DNA of 64,000 nucleotides from an uncultured Burkholderiales bacterium (GCA_903844385.1 CAIMTJ010000048.1:22785-86784), one strand, 5' to 3'; counted from the first letter of the stretch, positions 25,776 through 34,767 are shown. Notes: generated by a model not told the origin, from the sequence alone. Made by a program: numbers and translations.

Positions 25776-26665
25776 AGCAACTCGGCTTGGTCGTGTCGGG
25801 CCACGGCCGGCACGTGATGGTAGAGAGCCCCGATGGGAGCCGACGCATCTGTCGCTCCAGAGGCAAAAAATCCCTGGCCTTGGTGGGAGACCGAGTTTGG
25901 TGGACCCCCACTGAAGACGAAGGCACCATCGACAGCGTTGAGACGCGGCGCAACGAATTTTTTCGTCAAGATGAATTGCGCACCAAATCTTTTGCAGCCA
26001 ACATTGATCAGCTGCTCATTTTGATCGCCGCTGAGCCCGAGTTCTCCGAGACCCAACTCACCCGCGCATTGATCTCTGCCCAAGCCGCTCAGATCAAAGC
26101 CCTCATCGTGCTCAACAAATCCGATCTCACCGTGCCCTTTGATCAAGCGTGGAGGCGTTTGCAAATTTACCGCACCATGGGATACGATCTTTTTTCCTTG
26201 TCCTTGAAACACGACCACCCCTCCTATGAGGTCTTATTTCAGTCGCTCAAGGGTCAAATGACCTTGATTTTGGGGCCCTCGGGCGTGGGCAAGAGCACCT
26301 TCATCAACACCGCCATCCCCAGCGCTCAAATCGTCACCCAAGAGATCTCGCAAGCCCTCAACTCAGGCAAGCACACCACCACATCCACCAATTTGTATTG
26401 GGTCGACAAGGCTCATCACACCGCACTCATTGATTCCCCGGGATTTCAGTCTTTTGGCATTCATCAAATTGCGGCCAATGAGTTGAGCCACTTCATGCCC
26501 GACTTCAAAACACCTGCGCAGGATTGTCGCTTTTACAACTGCACGCACTTGCACGAACCCAACTGCGGCGTGCGAGAGGCACTGGCGCAAGGGCTCATTG
26601 AGGCCTCGAGATACAAAATTTATCAACAGTTGTTTGAAGAATTGAGCAGCGCTCGCAGCTTTTGA
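25772..26665 (+). CDS. rsgA: Ribosome small subunit-dependent GTPase A
   Basis: RsgA is a circularly permuted GTPase that checks late 30S subunit maturation. The 297-residue product has an N-terminal OB-fold (VVSGHGRHVMVESPDG, CRSRGKKSLALVGDRVWW), then the GTPase motifs in permuted order: G4 LNKSDLT, G5 YDLFSLSL, G1 GPSGVGKST, G2 HTTTSTNLYW and G3 DSPGFQSFG. The C-terminal zinc site is DCRFYNCTHLHEPNCGV with three Cys and one His. The start at ATG 25772 overlaps the M48 gene stop. Confidence 0.95.
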   Translation: MKQLGLVVSGHGRHVMVESPDGSRRICRSRGKKSLALVGDRVWWTPTEDEGTIDSVETRRNEFFRQDELRTKSFAANIDQLLILIAAEPEFSETQLTRALISAQAAQIKALIVLNKSDLTVPFDQAWRRLQIYRTMGYDLFSLSLKHDHPSYEVLFQSLKGQMTLILGPSGVGKSTFINTAIPSAQIVTQEISQALNSGKHTTTSTNLYWVDKAHHTALIDSPGFQSFGIHQIAANELSHFMPDFKTPAQDCRFYNCTHLHEPNCGVREALAQGLIEASRYKIYQQLFEELSSARSF

Positions 26666-26669
26666 GCCG

Positions 26670-26687
26670 GCACTGCTCGCGCAGTGC
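26670..26687. terminator. Hairpin between convergent rsgA and cobD-like genes
   Basis: GCACTGC and GCAGTGC form a perfect 7-bp stem with a 4-nt loop in the 25-base gap between the two stop codons. It has no T tract on either side, so intrinsic termination would be weak; its position suggests a shared end for both transcripts. Confidence 0.35.
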
Positions 26688-26690
26688 GAC

Positions 26691-27707
26691 TCAGCCCAAG
26701 AGCCTGGCCAAGCTGAGCAAGGTCAAGAGCACAAACCACATCACAACGGTTCTCCAGACCAAGCCCACCACGCTCTTTAAATGATGGACTTGAGGATCTT
26801 GTCCTGAGGCGGCCTCTGCGCCAGCGTCACCCACTGGCAACCACGCGCCCCCGCCCAAACGCAGTCCCAAGGCACCCGCGGTAGCCGCCACCACCACTGC
26901 ATCGCTATCATCGGGGTCCAAGCCAGTGCGCGCGCGCCAGTTCTCAATGGCATCTTCAAAATTACCCACCACCGCAAAGGACAGCGCCGTGGCCCTCGAC
27001 GAGAGCCAATCCAAGCGCTTCCACGCCTGCGCGCTCCACTGCTGCAAGGGCTCACTCACCCACTGATCGTCCAAAGAGCCAGCGCGGCCCAACTCGACCG
27101 GGTCAAATGGGAGCGAGCCTTCGGAGTGGCTGACAGCGAGATCAGGGGGTTGGCTCGACCACAATCTGGCGAGCAAATGACTCATGCGATACACCACGGC
27201 GCCGCTCGGTCCCAGCCCGACGCTGGCGAACAAAGAAAACCAAAACAACACCCCAAAGACATGCTGATGCGCCGCCAAGACCGAGTACTCAATGGCCAAA
27301 CGGATGACCTCGGGTTTGCTCAAATGGTCCGTGTCAGCGCGTTGCCACATGGCAAGCCTTTGACGAGCCAGTGTGTCGTCGCCCGCCTCAAGTGCGTCGC
27401 GAATCTCGGTGAAATGGTGGCTGAACTGTCGAAATCCCAAAGTGCCATACAGCACCAAGACGCTCCAGAGCATGGCAACGATCCAGCCAAGGCTCCACCA
27501 AAGGATCCAGTGCATGAGCAGGGCCAGCAAGGCAGGTGCGCCCACACTCAAGCTCCAAATCAGTCGCGCATGGTGAGATTGACCCACATCCAAATGCCTG
27601 CTCAGCCACTGCGCGAGACGAGCGCACACGCTTTGCACCCAGTTGCTGTCCTTGAGGGGACGAACTTGCTCAATCAGGAGTGCAAAAAGTAAAGATAAAA
27701 GCGTCAT
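26691..27707 (-). CDS. CobD/CbiB family membrane protein
   Basis: A 338-residue multi-pass membrane protein resembling CobD/CbiB, the adenosylcobinamide-phosphate synthase, and the related AmpE-like proteins. Hydrophobic segments include LLSLLFALLIEQ at the start, LSVGAPALLALLMHWILWWSLGWIVAMLWSVLVLYGTLGF, the HVFGVLFWFSLFASVGLGPSGAVVYRMS region typical of CobD, and a C-terminal anchor (TVVMWFVLLTLLSLARLLG). No other cobalamin genes are nearby, so the family name is structural only; many betaproteobacteria carry such an orphan. I start at ATG 27707 (MTLLSLLFALL). The upstream open frame lacks a hydrophobic start. Confidence 0.75.
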   Translation of the reverse strand: MTLLSLLFALLIEQVRPLKDSNWVQSVCARLAQWLSRHLDVGQSHHARLIWSLSVGAPALLALLMHWILWWSLGWIVAMLWSVLVLYGTLGFRQFSHHFTEIRDALEAGDDTLARQRLAMWQRADTDHLSKPEVIRLAIEYSVLAAHQHVFGVLFWFSLFASVGLGPSGAVVYRMSHLLARLWSSQPPDLAVSHSEGSLPFDPVELGRAGSLDDQWVSEPLQQWSAQAWKRLDWLSSRATALSFAVVGNFEDAIENWRARTGLDPDDSDAVVVAATAGALGLRLGGGAWLPVGDAGAEAASGQDPQVHHLKSVVGLVWRTVVMWFVLLTLLSLARLLG

Positions 27708-27730
27708 GACTTCATCATAGCGCCAAGGCC

Positions 27731-28435
27731 TCAGTCCGTGCTCAAAGGTTGCGCCAAAAAGGCATAAAAACTGCGAATCATATTGGCCGTTACCCCCCAA
27801 ATGAAGCGTTGTTGTTCACCTTGTTGGTAGGGCATGGCATACCACTCGCGCACGTGGCCATCGTGCTGCGTTTGTCGGCGTTGGTGGTGGGCGGGATTCA
27901 TCAAAAAGGACAAGGGGACTTCAAAGACGTGGTCCACTTCAGCGGCGTTGGCACTGATCACATGCTGAGGATTGATCAAGGCCACCACGGGGTTGATGCG
28001 ATAGGCCGTTCCGGTAATCATGGGGTTGAGTTGACCCAAGACCGTGACGAGCTCCGGGTTCAAGCCCACCTCTTCATGGGCTTCTCGCAAGGCGGTGGCC
28101 TCGGCGCTCGCGTCTGCGGGGTCCACCTTGCCCCCTGGAAAGGCAATTTGGCCTGAATGGGAGGACAAATGCTGAGAGCGCTGGGTCAAGATCACGGTGA
28201 GCTCAGCGCGCTCAACCAAACCCACCAAAACAGCCGCCGGCTTTAAGGGCTGTTGATTCAAACGCGGCTCATGGATTTCGGTGAGGGTCAACTCCAAGGC
28301 TTTGGGGTTGCCAAAGCGCGCTCGAATGAAGTCCACACTGAGCTCGTTTTCACTCAAAGCCCTCAGGTGATGATCCACGCCCACAATGGGCGCTGTCAAG
28401 GGATCAAAGCGGGGGATTTTGGACAAGGGCAGCAT
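27731..28435 (-). CDS. Nudix hydrolase, CoA pyrophosphatase type (NudL-like)
   Basis: A 234-residue Nudix protein. The Nudix box is GGKVDPADASAEATALREAHEEVGL, with the REAHEEVG core intact. Upstream, VLLTQRSQHLSSHSGQIAFPGGK fits the UPF0035 element of CoA pyrophosphatases, which cleave CoA to 3',5'-ADP and 4'-phosphopantetheine. The N-terminal 60 residues, rich in Leu, Pro and His, are not part of the fold. It lies 23 bases upstream of the cobD-like gene and is probably co-transcribed. Confidence 0.85.
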   Translation of the reverse strand: MLPLSKIPRFDPLTAPIVGVDHHLRALSENELSVDFIRARFGNPKALELTLTEIHEPRLNQQPLKPAAVLVGLVERAELTVILTQRSQHLSSHSGQIAFPGGKVDPADASAEATALREAHEEVGLNPELVTVLGQLNPMITGTAYRINPVVALINPQHVISANAAEVDHVFEVPLSFLMNPAHHQRRQTQHDGHVREWYAMPYQQGEQQRFIWGVTANMIRSFYAFLAQPLSTD

Positions 28436-28522
28436 GGCAATGAAGTTGAGAATGGGGTGAGGGCGTCTTCAAGGCCACAGCGACCAATGACTCGGGACTC
28501 GATGACGAGAGCTCAACATAGC

Positions 28523-28554
28523 AAAAAGCCGAACTCGACAGGCGAGATCGGCTT
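28523..28554 (-). terminator. Rho-independent terminator of the rpsP-rimM-trmD-rplS cluster
   Basis: AAGCCGA (28526-28532) plus CTCG (28534-28537) pair with CGAG (28543-28546) and TCGGCTT (28548-28554), with one A-A mismatch. On the minus strand five Ts follow, complementary to A28523-28527. It lies about 85 bases past the rplS stop. Confidence 0.75.
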
Positions 28555-28637
28555 CATGCAGTCCACTTGCAGCCCATGGGTCTCGTGCGCCAAGCTCTTT
28601 GCAGCGCTCAATCAAGACCCAAGACCAGGGAGGAGGC

Positions 28638-29039
28638 TTACGCTTTGTTGGCGGCGGCGGCGGCGGAGGCCGCTTGAGCAAACTTGCTGACCAATTTTTC
28701 TTTGATCCGTGCAGACTTGCCGCTGCGTTTGCGCAGATAGTACAACTTGGCACGACGAACGTCACCACGGCGTTTGACCTCAATGCTGGCGATCAAGGGG
28801 CTGTAGGTTTGGAAAGTCCGCTCAACGCCTTCACCTGAGGAGATTTTGCGAACAATAAAGCCACTGTTGAGTCCGCGGTTGCGCTTGGCAATGACCACGC
28901 CTTCATAAGCCTGGACCCGTTTTCTGGCGCCCTCGACCACATTCACGCTCACAATCACGGTGTCACCTGGTGCAAAGTCAGGGATTTTTTTCCCCAAGCG
29001 AGCAATTTCTTCTTGTTCCAATATTTGGATTAAATTCAT
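28638..29039 (-). CDS. rplS: 50S ribosomal protein L19
   Basis: L19 sits at the 30S-50S interface. The 133-residue sequence begins [22 protein letters not shown] and carries the conserved [57 protein letters not shown] and [21 protein letters not shown]. It is about 18 residues longer than E. coli L19 owing to an Ala-rich tail. The ATG at 29039 is chosen because it begins this core; the frame is open 12 codons further up. It is the last gene of the rpsP cluster but has its own strong promoter at 29175-29202. Confidence 0.97.
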   Translation of the reverse strand: MNLIQILEQEEIARLGKKIPDFAPGDTVIVSVNVVEGARKRVQAYEGVVIAKRNRGLNSGFIVRKISSGEGVERTFQTYSPLIASIEVKRRGDVRRAKLYYLRKRSGKSARIKEKLVSKFAQAASAAAAANKA

Positions 29040-29360
29040 GATGTCCTCATTGACGATCTTGGATGCGCAACACAAAAGGCTTTGCCGCTGTCTTCATTGA
29101 TGACAACGGTTGTAAGCGCGCGGACAGGGTCCAGCAACGCACTCAAAGCGGCCATCCAGAGGATCGAACCCACGATTATAGCGCCATTTTGCCCACATTC
29201 AATGCCTCTGCCCGCCAAGCCCCCTTGGCAGTGGCGAGGCGCGCGCTGCATCCCGAAGACAAGCCCCCGACTGGAGCACCTTTAAGTGTCGTTTTTTTTT
29301 AACAACTCAAGACCCCAGTGGGTTGCTAGGCTGGACCTCTGGGGGCCAGGTCTGAGCGTT
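29040..29360. other. Intergenic region between trmD and rplS
   Basis: A 321-base gap, unusually long for this conserved operon. It holds a near-consensus minus-strand promoter for rplS (29175-29202), which gives a leader of about 130 nt, and a CCCCAG/CTGGGG pairing near 29310-29345 without a T tract. No coding frame here has any support. Confidence 0.6.
29175..29202 (-). promoter_or_regulatory. Sigma-70 promoter of rplS
   Basis: On the minus strand TTGAAT (29202-29197), a 16-base spacer and a perfect TATAAT (29180-29175), followed by CGTGGGTTCG. It is the best-matching promoter I see in the window and is positioned to drive rplS independently of rpsP-rimM-trmD. Confidence 0.65.
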
Positions 29361-30152
29361 TCACGTCTTTTTTTTCTGCTGCACGCACACCTGAGCGCCC
29401 GCGCTCAGTAAATCGGGACGATGCTCGGTGGTCAAGCGCAGCCGTTGCTGCTCGCGCCAGCGTTCAATGTGCACGTGGTGCCCGGAGAGCAAGACGCTGG
29501 GCACAGCCAAGTCCCGCCACGTTTCAGGCCGGGTGTAATGAGGACAGTCCAGCAGACCACCCAACTGGGGGTTAAAGCTGTCGAGCGCATGACTCTGGGC
29601 GTCGTGGAGGACGCCGGGCTGGAGCCTAGCGACCGCGTCCAACAGGGCCAAAGCGGCAATTTCGCCACCAGAGAGCACAAAATCTCCCAGACTCAGCTGG
29701 TGTGTCACGACTTCGTCGATAAAGCGCTGATCGACCCCTTCGTAGCGACCACACACCAAAATGGCACCCTCTCCCGCCCCCCAGTGCTCAACCCTGCCGT
29801 GGCTCAGGGGCTCACCCACCGGTGAGAACAAAATCACAGGTGCATCGGCCCGAGGATCTTCAACAGGGGTACCAGCGGTGTGGCGGTCTTGGTCATGGAG
29901 CTCCTTGCCAGCTTGGCGCCGCGCGGCCTGAATGGCCTGAACACACAAAGCCAGTGGCTCGGCCATCATCACCATACCGGGCCCGCCGCCAAAAGGTCGA
30001 TCGTCCACACGCCGATAAAGCCCTGTGGCATAGTCCCGGGGGTTCCAAAAATGCACGCTCACAAGTCCCGCCTCATAGGCTCGCCGAGTCACTCCCAGGC
30101 TCAAAAAGGGGGTGAAGAGTTCAGGAAACAGCGTCACGACATCAAATCGCAT
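29361..30152 (-). CDS. trmD: tRNA (guanine(37)-N1)-methyltransferase
   Basis: TrmD makes m1G37 in tRNAs read by G-starting anticodon neighbours and prevents +1 frameshifting. The 263-residue SPOUT enzyme has [11 protein letters not shown] at the start, [37 protein letters not shown], the knot segment [43 protein letters not shown], and [25 protein letters not shown]. The SAM-binding knot is complete. It lies about 95 bases after rimM on the same strand. Confidence 0.96.
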   Translation of the reverse strand: MRFDVVTLFPELFTPFLSLGVTRRAYEAGLVSVHFWNPRDYATGLYRRVDDRPFGGGPGMVMMAEPLALCVQAIQAARRQAGKELHDQDRHTAGTPVEDPRADAPVILFSPVGEPLSHGRVEHWGAGEGAILVCGRYEGVDQRFIDEVVTHQLSLGDFVLSGGEIAALALLDAVARLQPGVLHDAQSHALDSFNPQLGGLLDCPHYTRPETWRDLAVPSVLLSGHHVHIERWREQQRLRLTTEHRPDLLSAGAQVCVQQKKKT

Positions 30153-30246
30153 GCAAGACAGTCCAATCTAAGGCAACCCGTGAGGGTCAAGAAACACGAA
30201 GCTGCAAGTTGCAAGTTGCGCTCACCTCAACCGCGCGCGCCCTCAA

Positions 30247-30894
30247 TCAATAGTCGGGCAACCAATCGACCAAGATTTTTTTCTCAGCGAGTCGCACGTC
30301 GTCGATGTATTGCGAGACAAAGGGAATCATGCGAGAAGCTTCAGCCTTGGGGGAGGTGGTGTTCGCGGCAGTGGTTGGCGACGCAGGCGACAGCAGGGCG
30401 GCGTCGAGCACCGAAACTGGCAAGACAAGGGGGGCGGCATGGGGCTCGATCACGAGCACGCTTTGTGCGCCCGAGCTCAATATCTCCACCACCAAGCCCA
30501 GCGATTCGCCTTGGCGATTGATCACCTCCAGGCCCACCAAATCGACCCAATAAAACTCATCTTCAAGTGGGGTTGGGAAACTCGAGCGTGCCACATAAAC
30601 GCGCGCACCTTTCAAGAGTTCGGCCGCATTCCTATCCAAGCAATCGTGGGCGCGTGCCACAACGTGGTCGCTGTGAATTTTGGCTTCTTGAATTCGAAGA
30701 ATGGCCGTGCCCTCAAAGTGCTTGGCACCACGCTCAGACGGCTGAATGAACCATCTTTTGGAAGAAAAAAGCGCCTCGGGCTGGGCGCTGTAGGCTTGAA
30801 CTCTGAACCATCCCTTGATGCCCCAGGCGTCCAAAATGCGCCCCACTTCGATGGCATCCTCTGACAAAGCAGCGGACTCGAGGAAGGGCAACAT
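30247..30894 (-). CDS. rimM: Ribosome maturation factor RimM, with an insertion
   Basis: RimM helps assemble the 30S head around S19. The 215-residue product has the N-terminal domain start VGRILDAWGIKGWFRVQAYS and the PRC-barrel features EFYWVDLVGLEVINRQGESLG and VLVIEP. It ends with IPFVSQYIDDVRLAEKKILVDWLPDY. Between VIEPHAAPLVLP and MIPFV there is an Ala/Thr/Ser/Pro-rich stretch of about 30 residues that enlarges a PRC-barrel loop. Related Burkholderiales have loops here, so it is unlikely to abolish function. It sits about 7 bases after rpsP's stop side in the operon, in the usual rpsP-rimM-trmD order. Confidence 0.94.
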   Translation of the reverse strand: MLPFLESAALSEDAIEVGRILDAWGIKGWFRVQAYSAQPEALFSSKRWFIQPSERGAKHFEGTAILRIQEAKIHSDHVVARAHDCLDRNAAELLKGARVYVARSSFPTPLEDEFYWVDLVGLEVINRQGESLGLVVEILSSGAQSVLVIEPHAAPLVLPVSVLDAALLSPASPTTAANTTSPKAEASRMIPFVSQYIDDVRLAEKKILVDWLPDY

Positions 30895-30900
30895 GGAAAC

Positions 30901-31152
30901 TTAAACGGTCTTGGCGGCCGCTTGCTTGATCAAGCGCTCAACCGTGGGTGACGCTTGAGCGCCCACACTTCTCCAATGCGAGAGACGATCAAGGGCAATG
31001 CGAATGCTCTCTTCTTGACCTCTGGCAATGGGGTTGTAAAAACCAATGCGCTCAATGAAACGTCCATCACGACGCAAACGCTTGTCAGCGACAACGATGT
31101 TGAAAAATGGGCGAGCTTTGGAGCCGCCTCTAGAGAGTCGAATGACGACCAT
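30901..31152 (-). CDS. rpsP: 30S ribosomal protein S16
   Basis: S16 is an early-binding 30S protein. The 83-residue product starts [41 protein letters not shown] and continues with [28 protein letters not shown], a full match to the family. The start is the ATG at 31152. It is the first gene of the rpsP-rimM-trmD-rplS cluster and has a candidate promoter at 31238-31266. Confidence 0.97.
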   Translation of the reverse strand: MVVIRLSRGGSKARPFFNIVVADKRLRRDGRFIERIGFYNPIARGQEESIRIALDRLSHWRSVGAQASPTVERLIKQAAAKTV

Positions 31153-31237
31153 GGTGTTTATCCTTCGGGTGGTTGATTTTTTCAACGTTGAGACACGCGA
31201 CTTGGCCACCCGGCCAGCGACACGCTGAAAACCCACG

Positions 31238-31266
31238 ATTCTAGCGCATTTGCACCCCAATTGCAC
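31238..31266 (-). promoter_or_regulatory. Candidate promoter of rpsP
   Basis: On the minus strand the -10 box TAGAAT (31243-31238) lies 17 bases from a weak -35 GTGCAA (31266-31261). The bases after the -10 are CGTGGGTTTTC, nearly the same as after the rplS -10. Confidence 0.5.
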
Positions 31267-31341
31267 TTCTTTTTTGGCTTGCCGGTCTGCACAAAGGGCC
31301 GGCTCACCCTCAAATGAGGCGAAAGGACTATGATTGGAGTC

Positions 31342-31794
31342 ATGAAAAATAAAACTTTGGCCACCTGGCTCACCTGGCTTGGAGGCCCACTGGGGCTGCA
31401 CCGCTTTTATTTGTATGGCCCCCGAGACGTCCTCGCTTGGGGCCTGCCCATTCCCACCGCACTGGGGATGTGGGGGGTGACTCGCGTTCAATCCTATGGC
31501 TTAGACGATGTGCTCAGTTGGTGGCTTTTCCCGATTTTTGGCTTTAGCATGGCCGCTTGTTGCTTAAATGCCATTGTTTATGGCTTGATGACGACAGCGC
31601 AGTGGAATGCCCACTTCAACCCCAACGCACAGGAAGACGATGCGAGCGGCAACACCTCGTGGCTGACCATCTGGGGCGTGATCATCGCCTTGATTTTGGG
31701 CGCCACGGTCTTGATATCGAGCATTGTCTACAGCTTTCAGCGCTACTTTGAAGTGCAAATTCAAGAAGCCCATCGCATCTCCATCGGCGAGTGA
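31342..31794 (+). CDS. TM2-domain small membrane protein
   Basis: A membrane protein of about 150 residues. It opens with [26 protein letters not shown], the TM2 motif in which GxxGxHRFYL precedes a pair of hydrophobic helices. Further hydrophobic stretches are [22 protein letters not shown] and [22 protein letters not shown], separated by an acidic loop ([10 protein letters not shown]). Function of such proteins in Burkholderiales is unknown. Two starts are possible: ATG at 31330 with AAGGA close upstream, or ATG at 31342 with GGAG close upstream. I take the second because the domain begins there. It is divergent from rpsP. Confidence 0.75.
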   Translation: MKNKTLATWLTWLGGPLGLHRFYLYGPRDVLAWGLPIPTALGMWGVTRVQSYGLDDVLSWWLFPIFGFSMAACCLNAIVYGLMTTAQWNAHFNPNAQEDDASGNTSWLTIWGVIIALILGATVLISSIVYSFQRYFEVQIQEAHRISIGE

Positions 31795-31832
31795 GCCCGA
31801 CCACGCTCGAGCCAGATCACACGACGCACGCC

Positions 31833-32378
31833 TCAGGCCTTTTGAAGGCGGGGGCTCCAGAGTTGAACGGCAGGATCGGCGCGTTCAATCACTTGATCCT
31901 CAACCCTTTGCAGCATCGCTGGCGTCACCCAGCTCGGAACCAACTCCATCAAGGGCTTCAAGACAAAAGCGCGCTCAAACCAACGCGGATGCGGCACCAC
32001 CAGGCGAGGACTTTGCACCTGGGCTTGACCAAAAAAAAGCAAATCCAAGTCGAGGGTCCTGGGTTGGTGGTGGTACTCGCGCACGCGTCCAGCCTGTGCT
32101 TCGAGGTGCTGGAGCACATCCAGGAGGGCTGGCGCGCACAAGCTGGTGGTGATGGAACACACCGCATTGAAATAAGGTGGGCCACTCGCTTCAAAGGGCT
32201 CGGAGCAGTAAAGGGCCGAGCATGACAGCACTTGCACGCCACGGGTTTGGTCCAGTCCCAAGAGAGCCGTGGTGAAGGCCTCCTCGGGTTGGCCCAGATT
32301 GGCGCCCAAAGCCACATAACACACCACACTGTCGCGCTCAGGCCAGTTGGCTTGGGGCTCAGGCTTACTCTCGCTCAC
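31833..32378 (-). CDS. folK: 2-amino-4-hydroxy-6-hydroxymethyldihydropteridine diphosphokinase
   Basis: HPPK transfers pyrophosphate from ATP to 6-hydroxymethyl-dihydropterin in folate synthesis. The 181-residue product has CYVALGANLGQPEEAF at the N-terminus, the substrate loop with FNAVCSITTSL, and the ATP/Mg motif REYHHQPRTLDLDLLFFG followed by VVPHPRWFERAFVLKPLMELVP. The two Asp residues of LDLDL bind Mg. It lies 21 bases downstream of pcnB and would be co-transcribed with it, the normal arrangement in Burkholderiales. Confidence 0.95.
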   Translation of the reverse strand: MSESKPEPQANWPERDSVVCYVALGANLGQPEEAFTTALLGLDQTRGVQVLSCSALYCSEPFEASGPPYFNAVCSITTSLCAPALLDVLQHLEAQAGRVREYHHQPRTLDLDLLFFGQAQVQSPRLVVPHPRWFERAFVLKPLMELVPSWVTPAMLQRVEDQVIERADPAVQLWSPRLQKA

Positions 32379-32399
32379 GGGTCAGTCACGCTTGAGCGT

Positions 32400-33977
32400 T
32401 CATTCGGGCGAATCGGCTCTTGGGGTGCGTCTTCGCCGGCGCCGGCGCGGTGCACTCGCTGGACCGTCTTGAGCGCCGCCGTCCTCGCTGGTGTGGTCTG
32501 AACTCGGCTGTGACGATTCATGGCCTGATTGAGTAGCCCCACCGCCTGCCGCGTCCGCAGCTGGTAGGGCTCGCACGCGCTTGGGGCTTTTGCCCGCGGC
32601 CGACTGAGCGCTTTGATGCTCCAGCCTCACCGCCTCGAGCATGTGTGTGCGCTCTTGGGGGTCTGCCAAACTGAAGGCCTCCCACCACTCGCCCAAGGCC
32701 ACATCGACCTCTTGGCTCAATGCGCGCAAGCGCATGAAATCAAAGGCGGCACGAAAACGCGGTTGATCCAACAGTCCCAAGGGAGACTGGCCCGTGCGTT
32801 TTTCAAAACGCGGCTGCAAAGACCAGATCTCGCGCATGTCGGCGCCAAGTTTGCCCCGCCCCGAGACCTCGCCAATGTGGGCGTCAAAGACCTCATCTAT
32901 GGCCCCTTGCAAGGCGGGGTAAAGAGGCTGGCGCTGGTGCATGCGCGCAACCCAGGCGTGCCTCACATCGCCCCAAAGCACGCAAGCGAGCAAAAAGCTG
33001 GGCACCACAGGCTTCATTTCTTGAACGCGTCGATCGGTGTCGAGCAAGGCTTGATGAACCAAGGGATCAGCGGCTCGAGAAACAATCAAATCGAGCAGTG
33101 GATAAACGCCCGTGGCCAAGCCGTGGAGTTTGAGCTGCTCTATGCTGGCCAAGGCGTGGCCGGTTTGGAGGAGCTTGAGCATTTCATCGAACATGCGACT
33201 CGGTGGCACGTCGTGGAGCAGTTGCGCCATTTTCTTCAAAGGGGCAGCGGTTTTGCTCTCGAGCTTGAAGCCCAAGGGAGACAGTTTGGCCGCAAATCGA
33301 ATGGCGCGAATGATGCGAATGGGGTCCTCGCGGTAGCGCACCGCCGGGTCACCAATCATGCGAAGCACGTGTTTTTTGGCGTCTTGAATGCCTTTGTGAA
33401 AATCCACCACCTCCTGCGTTTGAGGATCGTAGTACATGGCGTTGACGGTGAAGTCGCGCCGGGTGGCATCCTCCTCAATCGGGCCCCAGACGTTGTCGCG
33501 CAACACTCGACCACTTGCGTCCACGGCATGAGAGACCTGGGCCAAGGCATGGCGCGAGGTTTTTTCGTTGCCGGTGAACTGTTTGGCATCGGCCGACTCG
33601 AGAAATGCCCTGAAGGTAGAGACCTCGATCACCTCATGCTCGCGCCCACGACCGTAGACCACGTGCACGATGCGAAAACGTCGGCCAATGATAAAAGCGC
33701 GACGAAAACAGGCCTTGACTTGCTCCGGTGTCGCGTCGGTGGCCACATCAAAGTCTTTGGGCCGAAGACCGAGCAACAAATCGCGAACTGCCCCCCCCAC
33801 CACATAGGCAATGTAGCCCCGGTCTTGCAAGGTGCGCACCACGTCATGGGCACGCTCATCAATCAAGCTGGGGTCGATGCGGTGATCCTTGAAGGGGATG
33901 CGTTTTTCTTGTCCAAACTGGGTCTTGGGACTGGCGGGCGCTTTGCCCATGAGGCGATTGACAAAATTTTTGATCAT
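32400..33977 (-). CDS. pcnB: Poly(A) polymerase I
   Basis: PcnB adds 3' poly(A) tails that promote RNA decay. The 525-residue class II nucleotidyltransferase has YVVGGAVRDLLLG with GGAVRD at 61-66, the catalytic DFDVATDA (Asp75 and Asp77), RRFRIVHV, RRDFTVNAMYYDP, and RYREDPIRIIRAIRFAAKLSPLGF. The C-terminal 80 residues are low complexity, with Gly/Ser/Gln and then RRRRRRRTPR, giving a basic RNA-binding end. The ATG at 33977 overlaps the stop of the upstream HAD gene by 4 bases. folK follows 21 bases later. Confidence 0.94.
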   Translation of the reverse strand: MIKNFVNRLMGKAPASPKTQFGQEKRIPFKDHRIDPSLIDERAHDVVRTLQDRGYIAYVVGGAVRDLLLGLRPKDFDVATDATPEQVKACFRRAFIIGRRFRIVHVVYGRGREHEVIEVSTFRAFLESADAKQFTGNEKTSRHALAQVSHAVDASGRVLRDNVWGPIEEDATRRDFTVNAMYYDPQTQEVVDFHKGIQDAKKHVLRMIGDPAVRYREDPIRIIRAIRFAAKLSPLGFKLESKTAAPLKKMAQLLHDVPPSRMFDEMLKLLQTGHALASIEQLKLHGLATGVYPLLDLIVSRAADPLVHQALLDTDRRVQEMKPVVPSFLLACVLWGDVRHAWVARMHQRQPLYPALQGAIDEVFDAHIGEVSGRGKLGADMREIWSLQPRFEKRTGQSPLGLLDQPRFRAAFDFMRLRALSQEVDVALGEWWEAFSLADPQERTHMLEAVRLEHQSAQSAAGKSPKRVRALPAADAAGGGATQSGHESSQPSSDHTSEDGGAQDGPASAPRRRRRRRTPRADSPE

Positions 33978-34654
33978 GCGGTTGCAAAAAGCTCCAATAT
34001 GGGCCACCCTTTTTGCGTGGCCAATGCCCGCAAAGCGTTATCAGGGTTGGTGGCCACGGGGAAATTAACGGCGCCAAGCAGTGGCGCATCATTGATGGAG
34101 TCGCTGTAAAAGGTGGTCGTCAACTCGCTCAAATGCAAGCCACGCTCGTCAAGCCACTGCACCAATCGGGTGAGCTTGCCTTGTCCCAAGGTGGGGGTGC
34201 CCTCAATCTCGCCGGTGATCCAGCCGTTGGCATCACGACTGAGCTGCAAGGCGATGAGCTCTTTCACCCCAAAGAGGTCGGCAATCGGGCGGGTCACCCA
34301 CTCATTGGTGGCGGTGATGATCATGACGGCCTCGCCTCGAGCTTGGTGTTGAGCCACCAAGGACAAAGCCTGGGGCTTGAGCGCAGGCGCAATCACCTCT
34401 TGGATGAAACGCTCGCGCATGGCGTTGGAGAGGGCCTCACCCTTGTCACGAATGGTTTGAGTGGTAAAGCGCACGTAGGCATGGATGTCCAATTCGCCGC
34501 GGCAGTAATCTTGGTAAAACGCCTCGTTTTTGAGCAAAAAATCCTCCCTCGAGGTCCACCCCACGTCGGTGGTGAAACGTCCCCAAGACTGATCTGAATC
34601 GATGGGCAAGAGGGTGTGATCCAAATCAAAGAGGGTGAGGTGTTCAATCTTCAT
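33974..34654 (-). CDS. HAD-IB family hydrolase (SerB/CicA-like phosphatase)
   Basis: A 226-residue haloacid dehalogenase-type phosphatase. Motif I is LFDLDHTLLP with Asp10 nucleophile and Asp12; motif II is MIITATNEWV; motif III Lys lies in GQGKLTRLVQW; motif IV is FYSDSINDAPLL. This subclass includes SerB-like phosphatases and CicA from Caulobacter; the natural substrate here is unknown. Its 4-base overlap with pcnB indicates translational coupling. The hda-HAD-pcnB-folK order is conserved in Burkholderiales. Confidence 0.88.
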   Translation of the reverse strand: MKIEHLTLFDLDHTLLPIDSDQSWGRFTTDVGWTSREDFLLKNEAFYQDYCRGELDIHAYVRFTTQTIRDKGEALSNAMRERFIQEVIAPALKPQALSLVAQHQARGEAVMIITATNEWVTRPIADLFGVKELIALQLSRDANGWITGEIEGTPTLGQGKLTRLVQWLDERGLHLSELTTTFYSDSINDAPLLGAVNFPVATNPDNALRALATQKGWPILELFATA

Positions 34655-34697
34655 TCAAAAGTCTGGCCGATGAGTGCCTGTTCATCCAGTGGTTTGC

Positions 34698-34767
34698 AAA
34701 AAAAAGCGAGTGGCCATCGTTTGGACAGATCCCAGCTCGGTTGAGGAAATGGGCTCACCTGTCCAAA
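34698..34767 (-). terminator. Structured element with T tract between hda and the HAD gene
   Basis: On the minus strand a 9-bp perfect stem (CTGTCCAAA at 34759-34767 with TTTGGACAG at 34720-34728, plus inner CCCA/TGGG pairing) is followed about 14 bases later by eight Ts (complement of A34698-34705). The distance to the T run is longer than ideal for an intrinsic terminator. It lies in a 244-base gap with no coding support and could end the perM-hda transcript or a small RNA. Confidence 0.4.

Noticed and set aside
29140..29185. GTGGGTTCGATCC on the minus strand, resembling a tRNA T-arm
   Set aside because: No acceptor, D or anticodon arms can be built around it. It lies directly after a TATAAT box and is better read as the start of the rplS transcript.
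32613..34109. Open frame of 498 codons on the plus strand opposite pcnB
   Set aside because: It is the shadow of pcnB and the HAD gene; its translation shows no family resemblance.
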